A DNA stretch of 64,000 nucleotides, from the NCBI GenBank assembly GCA_030549495.1, contig JAUIRK010001040.1:1096625-1160624 (forward strand), written 5' to 3'. This document shows, in pieces, positions 23,952 to 34,644 of this stretch; the stretch's first letter is position 1, and each line of letters opens with the position of its first letter. Source of the stretch: Nectonema munidae. Taxonomy: Eukaryota; Nematomorpha; Nectonematoida; Nectonematidae. Both the position numbers and the translations under genes were made by a program. The notes beneath the pieces are model-generated. The model was not told the origin of the DNA. It was given only the letters and a program-made list of their open reading frames with translations, and ran no database searches.

Positions 23952-24449
23952 TCAGATTTAATAGATATAAAGAGTAACTGCAAAATCTAGAATAACAAAC
24001 TTATTTTTATAATCAAATAGAGCATGATAGATTTACTGCATATAGATAAGTTAAACCTTTAAGTCACAAGTGAAAGATAATTTACTGAAAGTTGAAATAT
24101 TTTTAGTGAATTAAAAACTAAAAGCTTCTTTACTTTCGAATTTCTAAAATCAAAGTCATCAATTTAAATTAAAATAAGGGAGTTTTTAAAAAATAACAAA
24201 TAATTTGATATTAAAATCTATATTCCCTAATTATTCCAACCTTTTTTTAAACTTTTTTATTTTAAAATGAAGAAAAGCTTACAAGAAAAATAATGGATGA
24301 ATTGATTTGAAATTTAACATATTGATAAAATGCGAGAAAATATATAATTTGGTAAGGTTATATGACAATCTATTCTGTAAATTTTATATTAGTATCTCTC
24401 AAAATTTTTCCTGCAGCCATTTTTATGGTAAAATGAGTTGATAGATTCA
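23952..24449. other. Non-coding; holds a dispersed repeat also found at the satellite edge
   Basis: Bases about 24255-24355 (AAGCTTACAAGAAAAA ... GATTTGAAATTTAACATATT ... AAAATATATAATT) align at roughly 80% by eye with 50045-50155, just before the 77-bp satellite begins. No gene was seen. Confidence 0.45.
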
Positions 24450-24590
24450 ACAGCTATTTTATCAAGCCTCAATAGTTCTTAGAGTGTACCTCTAAGCTTA
24501 GCAGTTGAAGGTCAGGAGTTCGATCCCCAAGGATCTTGACTCTTAATCACAAAACTGGCATTAACCATCTTGAACATAATGCGAGTATCT
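24450..24590 (+). repeat. tRNA-derived SINE, same family as 18670
   Basis: An A-box region TAGTTCTTAGAGTGTACC, then AGCTTAGCAGTTGAAGGTCA and the B-box GAGTTCGATCCCC (about 24517-24529), then the body CCAAGGATCTTGACTCTTAA. Head and body match the minus-strand copy at 18670-18796. Confidence 0.7.
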
Positions 24591-25628
24591 GAAAGTCCCA
24601 ATCCATGTTATCGGTTTTTTAAAAATGGAGATTTTTATAATTTTCTTTTGCTTTCATTTTCAATCTTAATTTCATTTTTGTTACTTGCAAGTTCGCTTAA
24701 CAATCTTTACACGTTTTTTACTTTAGGGCATGTAATATAGGAATTTTTAAATACTATAATTTTTTTAATTATTTATTTTAAAGAATCTGCTCTAATATTT
24801 TTAATTTTTATCTTCTAGTTATAATATTAACATCACATATAAGACATTTTCTACTATTTAGAATATTTTAAACTTTTGTAAGAAAGTTATTTCTATCTTT
24901 TGGTTGTATTAATAACTTCATATTTAATATATTTACATTTTTTAAGAACAGCTCCCACCTTTTGTAGGATAAGACATCTTTTGGTTGTATTGTACATTTA
25001 CTTTTTTCTATCTACCAAATATTTATCTGACTTCTGCTGATTTAACCCTGAACAAATTTTAGACACGTATAATGTGGACACAAACTACATTCCCTCAACT
25101 ACTACAGGTAGTTGTAAAATTTTTGTAAAATAAAAAAAAACATTTTAATTTAAAAAAAAGCTTTAAATTTTTTTTAAAAAAGCTTAAATTCAAAGGAATA
25201 TAAACAGAATCAAAGAATCTCAAAAAACAAATTCCTTACTTTTGTAAAAATTTGAACCCTAATTGCAAAATTAAAATGATAATGATTTAAAAATTTATTT
25301 TTAAGCCTTCTCTGTAAATATTTCCAATTTGCAAGTTTTTATATTTTTTGAAAGATTTTTTAATTATACTTTTTCTTTGATAATAAAAATTGTTAAACAA
25401 AATAACAAGATAACCGGTAAATCTTGCCTAATATTCGGATCTTTTCAAAGGCCGAATGGTTTTGAGATCGGTTTTGTGGAGATATTCGCGATATAGCGTT
25501 GATTTGTTGGTTCTAAGTTGTGCAAGTCATGTGTCTCGGTAGTATTAGCTTTGATTCATCGATTTATGGCGGCGAAATATTTATAACCTTAGCCTTAAAG
25601 TGTAGGTGCTTCTGTGCTTTAGTGGGTG
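24591..25628. other. AT-rich, no gene seen
   Basis: No supported gene. From about 25420 the GC content rises slightly, leading into a coding-like stretch. Confidence 0.4.
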
Positions 25629-25825
25629 TTCTAAAGAGATTGCAATAGAGAAGAACTGCTAGATTGGAATCAGTTAAAGGAATATAGCAAAGACATAACG
25701 AAACATTGGCATCAAATTTGGAAAGAGTGTCTAAAATGTTTCATCCTTGATGCAATGCGTTTATTCTCTCTCTCTCTCTCTCATCCTTCTGTCAATCAAT
25801 GTAGAATTTATAAACTGCAAAGTAA
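25629..25825 (+). other. Coding-like open stretch without ATG (possible exon or relic)
   Basis: One frame reads REELLDWNQLKEYSKD then ITKHWHQIWKECLKCFILDA without stops for about 65 codons, until it passes a (TC)n tract (25765-25782) that may have corrupted its end. The sequence looks like an amphipathic protein segment and not like translated AT-rich noise, but no family was recognised and no clear splice sites bound it. Confidence 0.25.
25765..25782. repeat. (TC)n microsatellite
   Basis: Nine TC units in a row. Confidence 0.85.
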
Positions 25826-26367
25826 ATTCTAGTTGCATGTTTTTTTGCAAAATATTGGCTTAATTTTGATAAACCAAATTTTGGCATTTAGTTCACCTGT
25901 CAGTGTATTTGTTTCACAGGTGTCTTAACGTGGAACATTTTTTTCAATATTTAAAAATAAACTGATATATATTACACACATACTTAATCGATCATGCTCA
26001 TTTTCATTCTAAAAATATTTTTGCCACTTTACATTTTAAATTTCCATTACTTTTTACATATGGGTAATTTTTGGTCAGATTCATTTTAATTTTTGTACAA
26101 TTTTACAAATCGAGCTTTTTCTATTTAATCATAGTAATTTTGGCAATCCATACATTCTCGAATGTATCAATAAGGATGCGACCAAATCTAGGCCATCCCC
26201 TCACCCTGTGATTTATTTTGCCGACTCCGCACCCCACAACTCCCTTGAATGTATACACATTCCTATAGTGCATATTCCATTAAAATCAGTTTCGCCCCCC
26301 CCCCCCCCCCCTCTGTACTTGGAGTCTTCGCACGGGACAGTTAACATAAATTGGTTTCCATTTCCAG
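25826..26367. promoter_or_regulatory. Upstream region of the C2orf69 homologue
   Basis: AT-rich to about 26160, then a GC-richer stretch with a 17-base C run at 26295-26311, directly before the first candidate exon. It is a reasonable place for the promoter, but no TATA box, initiator or other element can be pointed to with confidence. Confidence 0.25.
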
Positions 26368-26428
26368 GGGTAGAAATTCTCCAGGAGATATCCATTGGAT
26401 TGGAATTCTTCATGAGATACAGAAAATT
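26368..26428 (+). other. Candidate 5' exon of the C2orf69 homologue
   Basis: It is bounded by a good acceptor (TTTCCATTTCCAG) and a strong donor (GTAAGAAC). Spliced to the acceptor TTTTATAG at 26566-26567, it would join in frame to the ATG at 26572 (ATG AGA TAC AGA AAA TTG AAG ATG). It therefore adds either 5' UTR or a few N-terminal residues from the ATG at 26412. Positions are consistent, but there is no independent proof that it is used. Confidence 0.4.
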
Positions 26429-26571
26429 GTAAGAACTTTTTTAGTTTTCAAATTTCGATTCACCAAGCAAACTTTTTTCCTCAAAATTTTCCGTGTTTTT
26501 AAATGTGAAAAAAAAGGTATTTGGCTTGTATTTTTCAATAAAATTGAATTGATATTATATTTTATAGGAAG

Positions 26572-26700
26572 ATGAATACCTATACGCCAGTGTTGATGAA
26601 AAGCATAGCAGGCTTCAAAAATTGCTTGAATGACGTCATCTTTCTCAAAAATTGTGAGAAGCCGAGCAAAGTGTTGTTGTATTTTGGTGGAGATTTACAG
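26572..26700 (+). CDS. C2orf69: C2orf69 homologue, coding exon 1
   Basis: The ATG context is GAAGATGA, with an in-frame TGA upstream at 26545, so 26572 is the first ATG of this frame unless the 26368 exon is spliced on. It encodes 43 residues ending LLYFGGDLQ at a donor CAG|GTTTGC, phase 0. Confidence 0.82.
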
Positions 26701-29700
26701 GTTTGCTTTCTTGCATATCGATTTTCAGAAATGAGCTAACCCCAAGCTCTTATTTTAGAAGTTCAAGTTAATCTATATGCCTTTCTTTTATACCTCTAGG
26801 TTTTTGGTTTGAACGCAACATGAAGCTTTTTTACTATAAATACCGGCAGCGCACATCATGCATCCTTCTTTTTATCTATAATCTTGCTTTTTTTTCACTT
26901 TTTTGATTTTTTTTCTTTGAAAACACAATATTCCTGATTCTTGCTTTATGTATGTACTCTTTTTTTTACTTTTTTATTCGTCTTTCATACTTCATTTAAA
27001 GCATATCGCTGACGGTGGCCCATTTTAGCCTCGTGTCCCTATATTAAAGCTTCTATTGCATGAAATCCAATGAATCATATCTTTTCAAATTTCGTGACGT
27101 TTTTTAAAATCGCTAGCTGCATCTTTTGATGCCATTTTCATCGTAGTTGAACGACCCTTTCCTGTCAGAAACGGTAAATTAAACATTTTTCCACCAAATT
27201 TTGATATAATGTCTATAAGTTATTAGTTATAGCTTAGTGTCTAAATTAGATGCACTCTTCAAAATTTATAATCAAATAAACCAGTTTTCCGAATTCGAGA
27301 CTATTTGGGGAAGATAAATAAGCTATACCGCTGTTTTTGAGATTTAAGTACTTCAGTGCAAGGGTATCTAATGTCCGTATGTATGTATGTTTAGATGTTT
27401 ATTTTATGTCAGACATGTATTGATACAAATAATAAATAGGAAAGTGTGTCAAGAATTTCAAAAAATGTATATGTAAATGTATGTATGTACAATTGCGCTA
27501 ATACTAAACCCAATCTCAACAACACTAACTCTACACTATACACTAATCCTACCCTGGGCAATACGTTTCCTAAATGTTACAGAGTAACGCCCATTTAGTT
27601 GAACACTTGTCAATCAACTATTATGCAGATTGAGACAAAAATTTGAATAGTCAAAATAAACGATAGAGTTTGATTTTTACAATTAAAAAAAAAATCTTTA
27701 CAACTTTTAAACAATGGCAGTTAGTATTCAATCTGAGAAAAACCTTTACAGCGGAGTTTATTTGAGCTTCAAGATATCGTTGATTAATACTCTAGCTTAC
27801 AACTTCAAGAAGAAAATAAAAACATCATTGACATTTTAAGCGCTCAAAGAAGCTTTCAAGTTTACCTACACTTAAATTGAAGGAAAGGGCAAAGGAGCAT
27901 GAATTCAGACATCTCCCACATGTTCACCTCTTGAAAAAGACCGCTTTGCTGTTCCCAATTCTAAAACATCGATTAGTCAATGAAGGCGCATAATAGTGCG
28001 GAGAATGCAATAAAATTGAAATATACAGGATTTTCTAAAGTTGGAGTTGTTTTGTCATTTTTCAGATATCCATTTCATAACAATTTGACGTGTTTCAAGG
28101 GAATTTTTTTTCTTTATTTGATATAAGTCAAAATCATTATATTTTAAAATTCCACCTTTCTGCAAACTTTCCAGGTTCCTGCCTTCGCTTAGCTTCTCGA
28201 TTGCGCGACGAGAGTAAACAGTGTCAGCCATAGCATTATTTTTTTTACCTAATCTCTTAGAGGTAAATAAGTTTACCATAATTCAAATATCGACTTTCAA
28301 AGTCTTTGATCCACTGCTGCTTCCTTTTCAGTATTTTTAATGCTTGTTTGTAATGTTTTGATTCAAATACAACTAATTGATAATAAATCCTTCAAATTTT
28401 GGGCAATTCAGCTTGTATGAACCAAATCTGAAAAACTGGAAATCTTCAACTAAAGTACCTAAATGCTTTCAAGTGTTCCTTAAGTATAAAACCAGAAATG
28501 TCGTTAAAAGGAAATAAATTTGTTGGAACTGTCCGAATCTTCCATTATAATTATAATTACATTTATGTTCATCATTCCAAAATTAGCTAATTAAAAAAAA
28601 GACGAAAATAGAATTAACTTTTCATTTGGATAAGAAAATGTTTTGTAATATTTTTATTGTATTTGATTAAAAATATTTTGGGTAAAAATTGCTCCTAAAA
28701 AATGTGTCCAAAAAGTGGGTCATGAAATCACGGAAAGGAAAAATCATTACGTCAATTCCCTGCTGTATAAAATAAAGTGAGAAGTATAAACTCAATTTAG
28801 AAATTTTGATTACGTGTGTTTAAACTGTAAATGTGTTTTACATAATTCAAAAATCAAGACATACATAAAACTCGCCGAGATGAAAATCGCCTGATTTAAT
28901 TATATAAAATTCACTTGGAAAAGATATAAATATTCAGAAAAAAAATAATGGAAAGATGATACTAATATGAACGAAGATAGCAACACAGGAGTGATGCGCT
29001 CCTTTGAGCGCTTTCCACCGCCAAGAGAAGCCTTAGAAGAAAAGCCTAGTTGCATCCATGTTTAAGATGTCACGGAGGTCGTAGTCGCTGCACAGTTTGG
29101 GCAGTCTCTGCTTCCAGTCGTCCACAACAGCCATATCGATTCCACCACTCTCGCCAAAAATAAGGTCGTGTTGCCGACGGAAAGCATCTAGCCAGCCGTT
29201 TGATGCCTTGAAGTCGTGGAGTTCTGGCTGCAGTGCCCCTCCCGAAGAAGAGGGCTGATCACAGGAAGACGCCGGCCGTGCAATCTTTAAAGCATTAGTA
29301 GACAATGGCGTTCCGTCCATCATTTACTTATTATTGGATCTTTCGCTTTCGAGTGGTAGGTTGCTTTCAAACTCCTAGATCCCAAACCTTGCTGAAATGA
29401 CCAATCTTTTTGCATTTAAAACATGTTTGAGTTTTTGCTGGACAGAGTTCTCTTTGGTCCTTGCAATGTCGTTTGCCACCACAAAAATAACATTTACCAA
29501 CTTTAGACGGCGTTGTAAAGGAGGTACAAACTTCTTGTTGAGTGTGATTACTAGTAGAATCTTCAAGATGCTCGTCCTTTGAAGCTGCGGCTAATTGTGT
29601 GGAATTTGTATCATAACTTTCGTTTCTATTGATTGCTTGCTCCATAGCTCTTGTTTGATTTGTTGCTGTTTCAAGGTCCAACTTTGGATTCTCCAACAAA

Positions 29701-32582
29701 CGGCTTCGGATCGCAGTATTCCTGAGACCAGAAATTAAGGAATCCCTTATAAATAGATTTTTGTGTTCATCCGCAGTAACTGCTTTAAAATTGCAATTAA
29801 TGGATAAAACCTTTAATGAATGAAAAAAAGAGTCTATAGTTTCCCCGGGTTGTTGGATTCTTGTTGCGAGAAGATGTCTTGCGTGAACTTCGTTGGGTGT
29901 TTTGACATATGCGGTTTCCAGTTGTTCAATAGCCAACTCGTAACTGGTAGCGTCTTGAACAGTCTCTGCAACGTCAGCTCCCAAATGCAGAAGTAATAAT
30001 TCTAGTTTGTTTGGGTTAAGCCCTTCTAAACATTCGAGATAGTAGGCGAAACCTCTAAACCAGTGTTTCCAAAGTTTTCCGCTTTGTTCATCGTCGGTTG
30101 ATATAGTGAATTCCTTAGGTTTGATGATCTTGTCGATAAAAAAATAGTTTATTTGTTGAATAAAATTGTGATGAAAACAAAAGTGAAAAGCTGGAGCTTT
30201 TATTCAACAAAAGAACGTTGTAAGGAAAGTGAATGATATCAAAATAACATGCATATATATACAAGGAAAAATGAATAAAAGTTGCAGAAGAAAGGACGAT
30301 CAGAGTAGTATTTAAATTAAGAATTATAAAAGTTATAACAGAGATAAATAGGGAATATATAACATTCAAATGATAAAATTATAGAAAAGACATGCATTCA
30401 AATAAAGGTAAAAAAGAATCACACAAAGGAATTCCACAATTTGAATATTACAATTATTAAATATGTAATAGAGTATTAAAACGTCACTTTCATGTATTAT
30501 TTTTTATTAAAACTTTTTCGTAAAAGGTCCACATTTAAATGATGGTAAAGTAAGATGTTAATATACTTTAGCGTTTTAAAGAACCCAGCAATATTTTTAG
30601 GTTTTAAAGAACCGAACAATATGCTTTTGTTAATATTTTAAAAAATTAAGTTAAATTTCATTCATTGAAAATTTATTGATTCAGTTTTTTAGCATATGAA
30701 AAAATTATATGCAAATATAATTCTACAAATATAATATTACTTGTAAGAAAGTGTAATTTTAAAACTTATTTTAAAAATAAATACCAGATTCGCGTTTATT
30801 ATACACTTGAAACGATGACTTTAAATCAAAATTTAAAATACGACTTCATCTGCGAAAATTAAAACGAAAAAGAAAAAATGAGCCATTTTCGTGAAAATAG
30901 TAAATTAACCAGCAATGAGCTGATAACTTATACCTGATAATTTTATGCGCTCTTGAAAATTTTGATCTCTGGGCAAGTGTCCTTTTTTAGAATTATTAGC
31001 TTGGAAAATGTTAATTGCACTCAAAACACTTGCAGGATGTGGAGAGTCAAATGCTGAGCAAAAGTACCTCATCACCTTACACGAAATGGAGTCTGGAGCA
31101 AAGTCTTCGCTACATTCAGCGAAAATTTCCGAACGCCTTCCTCTTTGCCATCTCTCCGAATCACTTTACGAGGGATGGAGCTGCGGTGTTCTCAAATTTT
31201 GTGTCATTTGATTGGTCAAGCACTTCTTCCTACAACATCACTCCTGCTTCCTCAAAGCACAAAGAAAGTCAAGCTTGTATGCATTTGTATCACTTGCTCC
31301 AGTCTCTTTCAGCAAAAATTCGCTTTGACCTACTCCAACCACGTCACTTGATATTCATTGGCTTTAGCAAAGGTATGCCTACCCTTTCACTCGTTAAGAG
31401 TTTAATACAATTCTTTTGCTTTACATTAGATGTTGTCTGATTATTCTGGTCGTTAACAGGTTAATCGACAAATTTCTGATCCGCAAGTATCATTTTATGA
31501 GTATCTTTTCTATGCAGCTATTTACAGTGCTGATATCTTGCTCTGAGCGAGACATTTTGAAGTAAAATTTAAAAAGTTGCTAAATAACAAAAATCATGTA
31601 AATGATTTGATAATTAAAAAAATATATAAGCAAAGTTAGAGTCGCATACTCGTAGATAATTTTGGTTTTTTTTTAATTAAAAAATATCTTATTTCAGTTC
31701 AAAAGCTATGCAATTTTAAGTTCGAACAATCTTTTTACTTTTAAACTAAACAGTTACTGCTTTGCAGCAAATATGATCATACGCCCAATTCTTCTAAGGC
31801 AAAAGTAAAAAAAAATGAAAATAAAGAAATCAAATATAAAATTAAAAACGGGTATTACCGTCCATGGTTATAATTGAGAAAATTTAACGAAGAAAAGTTA
31901 ATCCTTGAAGGAAATACTTTTTAGAGGGAGGCACAATTACATAAGATTGCACTTAGCTATGATTAGAATGATAATAAGGATATCAAATCCAAAAGCTTTC
32001 AATTTTTTATTTTTTTAATTGACTATGAGTTAGGTAATAGCAAGCTGAAGCGTAGATAAATTATCTAGTAACCACCTAAATATGGAAAGAAAATTCCAAA
32101 GCCTATGAAAAGTACACACTTTTTTTATTATAGGATGCATGGTTCTTAATGAGATGATTCGCGAATTTTCAAGAAGTATGGACGAGGAAAGCACAACTGG
32201 TGTTGTGATGAACTCTGAAGCAGTGGATCTCGTGGAGCGGATAAAAGAAATGTACTGGCTGGACCCTGGGCACAACGGCCAAAACCACTACTGGCCCACC
32301 GACGCATTCGCCATTCGCACCTTTTTCGCCCTAACGAAAAACGTTTTCGTTGGCATCCATATCACTCCCTATCAAATGTGTCACAAAGGCCCCACATGGC
32401 AAAAGGAAGAATCCAGATTCACCGAAACTCTCACTCAACTTGGCCACTCCTTCCAAAGGCGCTTCCACTTCTTTACCGGCAATGAGGAGGAAAAAGGCGT
32501 AAGAGCTTCATCTCGCTCCGGTCTCTTGTTAAACCACTTTACAGTGATTGAAGCCTTCTCTGATCCATCTCTTGCTTGTTGA
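26572..32582 (+). CDS. C2orf69: C2orf69 family protein (UPF0565), three coding exons, 304 residues
   Basis: Coding segments 26572-26700, 31036-31372 and 32134-32582 join in phases 0 and 1 to give 304 codons plus stop (human protein about 385). Residues 33-43 read KVLLYFGGDLQ, matching the conserved 'VLYFPGDVQ' start. KWSLE and KFPNAFLF follow. GFSKG (152-156) is a G-x-S-x-G nucleophile elbow with Ser154. YWLDPGHNG holds Asp199 and His202, then IHITPYQ, and NHFTVIEAF ends with His290. Ser154/Asp199/His290 is my guess at the triad. Vertebrate C2orf69 is a mitochondrial, esterase/lipase-like protein needed for normal respiration; human loss causes a fatal multisystem disease. The substrate is unknown. 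The N-terminus is short and could be extended by a 5' exon at 26368. Intron 1 (4335 bp) is full of transposon relics on the opposite strand; intron 2 falls inside the GFSKG codons. Confidence 0.9.
28055..28380 (-). pseudogene. Unassigned coding-like relic, antisense in the intron
   Basis: Minus-strand frames read ESKHYKQALKILKRKQQWIK then DFESRYLNYGK (about 28375-28275). After a shift they read YSRRAIEKLSEGRNLESLQK then GGILKYNDFDLYQIKKK (about 28225-28110). The composition is protein-like and the segments are adjacent, suggesting a decayed open reading frame. I cannot name its family; a transposon product is likely given the neighbours. Confidence 0.3.
28960..29323 (-). pseudogene. Tigger/pogo-like transposase relic
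   Basis: The minus-strand frame 29323-29033 contains DFKASNGWLDAFRRQHDL, the end of a CENP-B-type DNA-binding domain, followed by LPKLCSDYDLRDILNMDATR then LFF. This corresponds to the start of the DDE catalytic domain, where the family usually reads 'IFNADETGLFYR'. The usual D-E-T is A-T-R here, following Asp. After a stop and frameshift, LGGGKRSKERITPVLL (about 29000-28970) continues the family order. Both ends and most of the catalytic domain are missing. GC content is higher than its surroundings, suggesting a younger insertion. Confidence 0.82.
29367..30147 (-). pseudogene. Gypsy-type retrotransposon Gag fragment
   Basis: A single open minus-strand frame runs from about 30147 to a stop at 29367. 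It reads KEFTISTDDEQSGKLWKHWF then RGFAYYLECL, then YELAIEQLETAYVKTPNEVH, RIQQPGETIDSFFHSL, FIRDSLISGLRNTAIRSRLL, and ends in two zinc-knuckle-like motifs, CYFCGGKRHCKDQREL and CFKCKKIGHFSKVW. This is the capsid-nucleocapsid layout of gypsy/Ty3 Gag. The first knuckle has an unusual spacing before its last Cys and the second lacks its final Cys. No in-frame ATG was found at the 5' end. Protease, RT and integrase are absent: the frame ends 44 bp from the Tigger relic. Confidence 0.85.
30154..30437 (-). repeat. Putative 5' LTR of the gag element
   Basis: In minus orientation this starts TGTGGAATTCC and ends TTATTCAACA, just before the gag frame, and contains TTGAATAAAAGC, a possible polyadenylation site. 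The TG...CA ends and position fit an LTR, but there is no second LTR to compare and no convincing primer-binding site. Confidence 0.35.
31036..31372 (+). CDS. C2orf69: C2orf69 homologue, coding exon 2
   Basis: Acceptor ACACTTGCAG|GATGTG, phase 0. It encodes DVESQML, KWSLEQSLRYIQRKFPNAFL and IGFSKG up to the first base of the last Gly codon. Donor AAAG|GTATGC, phase 1. GC content is visibly higher than in the intron. Confidence 0.92.
31373..32133 (+). other. C2orf69 intron 2
   Basis: 761 bp, GTATGC...TTATTATAG, AT-rich, no features. It splits the Gly codon that ends GFSKG. Confidence 0.85.
32134..32582 (+). CDS. C2orf69: C2orf69 homologue, last coding exon
   Basis: It begins by completing Gly156 and continues CMVLNEMIREF, parallel to the human 'GCVVLNQLLFEL'. 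It carries EMYWLDPGHNG, GIHITPYQM and LLNHFTVIEAF and stops at TGA 32580-32582. The residues before NHF (EEEKGVRASSRSG) are a lineage-specific loop. Confidence 0.92.
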
Positions 32583-34461
32583 GCTGGAGTTGTTTTTCTT
32601 TGTAGACAAATTCATTGTACCTGTTCAAAACAAGTGCGAAATTTCCTTTTGTATGGGTTCACCACATATTGACAAATCGTATCGTGTGTTTCGATATCAG
32701 CTTTGTAAGGCTGTAGCACGTACATGAAAATGAAAACACATAATTAAGACTTACACTAGATGCGTTTTTGAGAAAACTGTGTTCCGAATACCAGTCGAGT
32801 CGAGTCTTTTCACAGAATTATTTCTCAATAAACGTTATACTTTGAATGAATTCTTTACCTACCATCATTAAAAGCCAAAAAAAAATGTGGTATTATAATA
32901 TAGTTTTAAGTTAATATATTTGACATTGATTGACAGGTTTGACTGATTTTCATGAAAAATAAATTACACTTATCAGAAAGTTCGCGCGAGAAATTTGTAA
33001 ACTATTTAATATTTTAAGAAAAAAAGAAAATTTAATTTTTTTGTGATTGTTTGCATCAATTTTTACTCAAAACAAGAATCAACTAATTACTTTAACTCAC
33101 TATCTAACTAGCAAAGAGGATTTTTACAATACCTTAAACATTCGTGTTTAATCCGCTAACTAGGAGAAAAACGTGTGAATAATCGGGAATGTAACTTTTG
33201 AAACATTGAGCTTCAAATATTTAATCAATTACATTTAAAATTTAGAAGGAAAACATGGTTTTTGAAAAAATGATTTACATGGCTTCTTTCTATTCATTCA
33301 TTTTATAAATGATATCATTCCAATACCAAAAATTAAAGTTTCAATCTTTGAAAAAACTAGTCAGATATACTTCAATCGAAGAGCTATTTGTGGATGGAAT
33401 TCTTTGCCTGTAAACTCTTCTATAAAAACTAATTCAAAAACAAAGTTAATTAATTATAAAAAAAATGTTCTTCCAACCAAATCGCTAATGCAAACATGAA
33501 CTTTTGCTTTTACTCTTCTTAGTAAAATGGAATGCTAGGTTATGTTGATAACTATTTTCATAGAATTAAACAAAAACACAATGGAGTGACAAATTATCCT
33601 AAAGTGTAAAGAGTAAAAGACAAATTATCCTAAATGTAAAGGGCTGAATTGAATGAAGTTAGAGGCATATTACGCCTTTATTGATTTTCCATTTTAAAAT
33701 ATTCGCAATTCAAACCAAATTTTTGGATAAAGTTTTATTATTTAGACATTTTTATGCATAAAATAAAGTACAAACATTTATTGTTTTTATAATTAATTAT
33801 TCACATTAATATTCTTTTTATTAAAAAATAATTATTAAAGAAATTTTTAGCCCATTTGTTTGCAGCTCATACAGTCAATTTTGAATTTTTTTTATAAATT
33901 TGAGCAAAAAGTATTTCATACAGAAAGCATTGATTGCACCGCTTCTGTTGAACTATGAACAAAAAAGGTGTAATGCTGAATCGAAGCCAAGACCTTGTGA
34001 TATGAAAGCCATGTATAAAAGTCGTTAATTTATTCTGCTTTATCTGGCATCAAATTGGTTAGAAGTATTTTCATATCAAACTACTTATTCTCGCCTGAAT
34101 TTAGCGGAATCGAATGACAAACGAACAAATAAACCTCTTGACCAGGATTTTTGTATTAAAAATAAAGACAATGATTATTCATATTTGAAGCTGGATATTT
34201 TAAACCCTTTTTTTATAAAAAATAAAATAAGGAAATGCAGTCGGGATTTTCCTATTACCCGAAATTCTGTTATTAATCTTCTGCTAAAACCGGAACATCC
34301 ATGCATTTCATTTTTAACTGTGCAATGGCCAATAACTGTATACTTTTACTTTTTATAAATTATCTGCCATGCTACGGTTAATTTAGTATTTTATTAAGTA
34401 TTTAAAAAAATTATGGTATTTTTATTATTTTTTCATCAGAAGTTGAAAAATTTCGATTTAA
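32583..34461. other. C2orf69 3' UTR and convergent intergenic space
   Basis: The likely poly(A) signal is AATAAA at 32827-32832. The rest is AT-rich. A short direct repeat (GACAAATTATCCTAAA, at about 33588 and 33619) is the only structure noticed, and no gene was seen. Confidence 0.5.
32827..32832 (+). terminator. Candidate poly(A) signal of the C2orf69 homologue
   Basis: AATAAA about 245 bp after the stop codon, the first one in that direction. Confidence 0.45.
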
Positions 34462-34570
34462 CCCATTTAAGGCCAAGCAAAGCAGACGATTTATATTCAA
34501 AGTCATTGAAAAAAGCAGACGAAGATGAAATTACTTATGTTCCAAAATAGGAACATTGGCCGTAAATGGG
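34462..34570. mobile_element. piggyBac-like MITE, 109 bp
   Basis: Perfect TTAA on both sides (34458-34461, 34571-34574). The ends are CCCATTTAAGGCC and, complemented, CCCATTTACGGCC. The interior has two AGCAGACGA words. TTAA targets with CCC-starting ends are the mark of piggyBac elements. Related copies lie at 14419-14528 and, inverted, at 36942. Confidence 0.82.
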
Positions 34571-34644
34571 TTAAGCTGAACGATCAGATTCTGACAGCTC
34601 TGAATGAATTCTGAAAAAGAAATATATAAAGCACTGTAAATAAT

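Larger units (their letters stand above)
26701..31035 (+). other. C2orf69 intron 1, transposon-rich
   Basis: 4335 bp, GT...CAG. It holds a Tigger relic, a gypsy-type gag and a putative LTR, all antisense, plus an unassigned coding-like minus-strand stretch at 28055-28380. The remainder (26701-28050, 30440-31035) is AT-rich with short GTAT tracts at about 27376-27400 and 27465-27490 and no other features. Confidence 0.75.

Noticed and set aside
23780..23983. 67-codon minus-strand open frame as a gene
   Set aside because: It lies across the ends of two nested MITEs.
24450..24590. Functional tRNA gene
   Set aside because: The B box is good but the cloverleaf fails, and the flanking body is shared with another copy at 18670.
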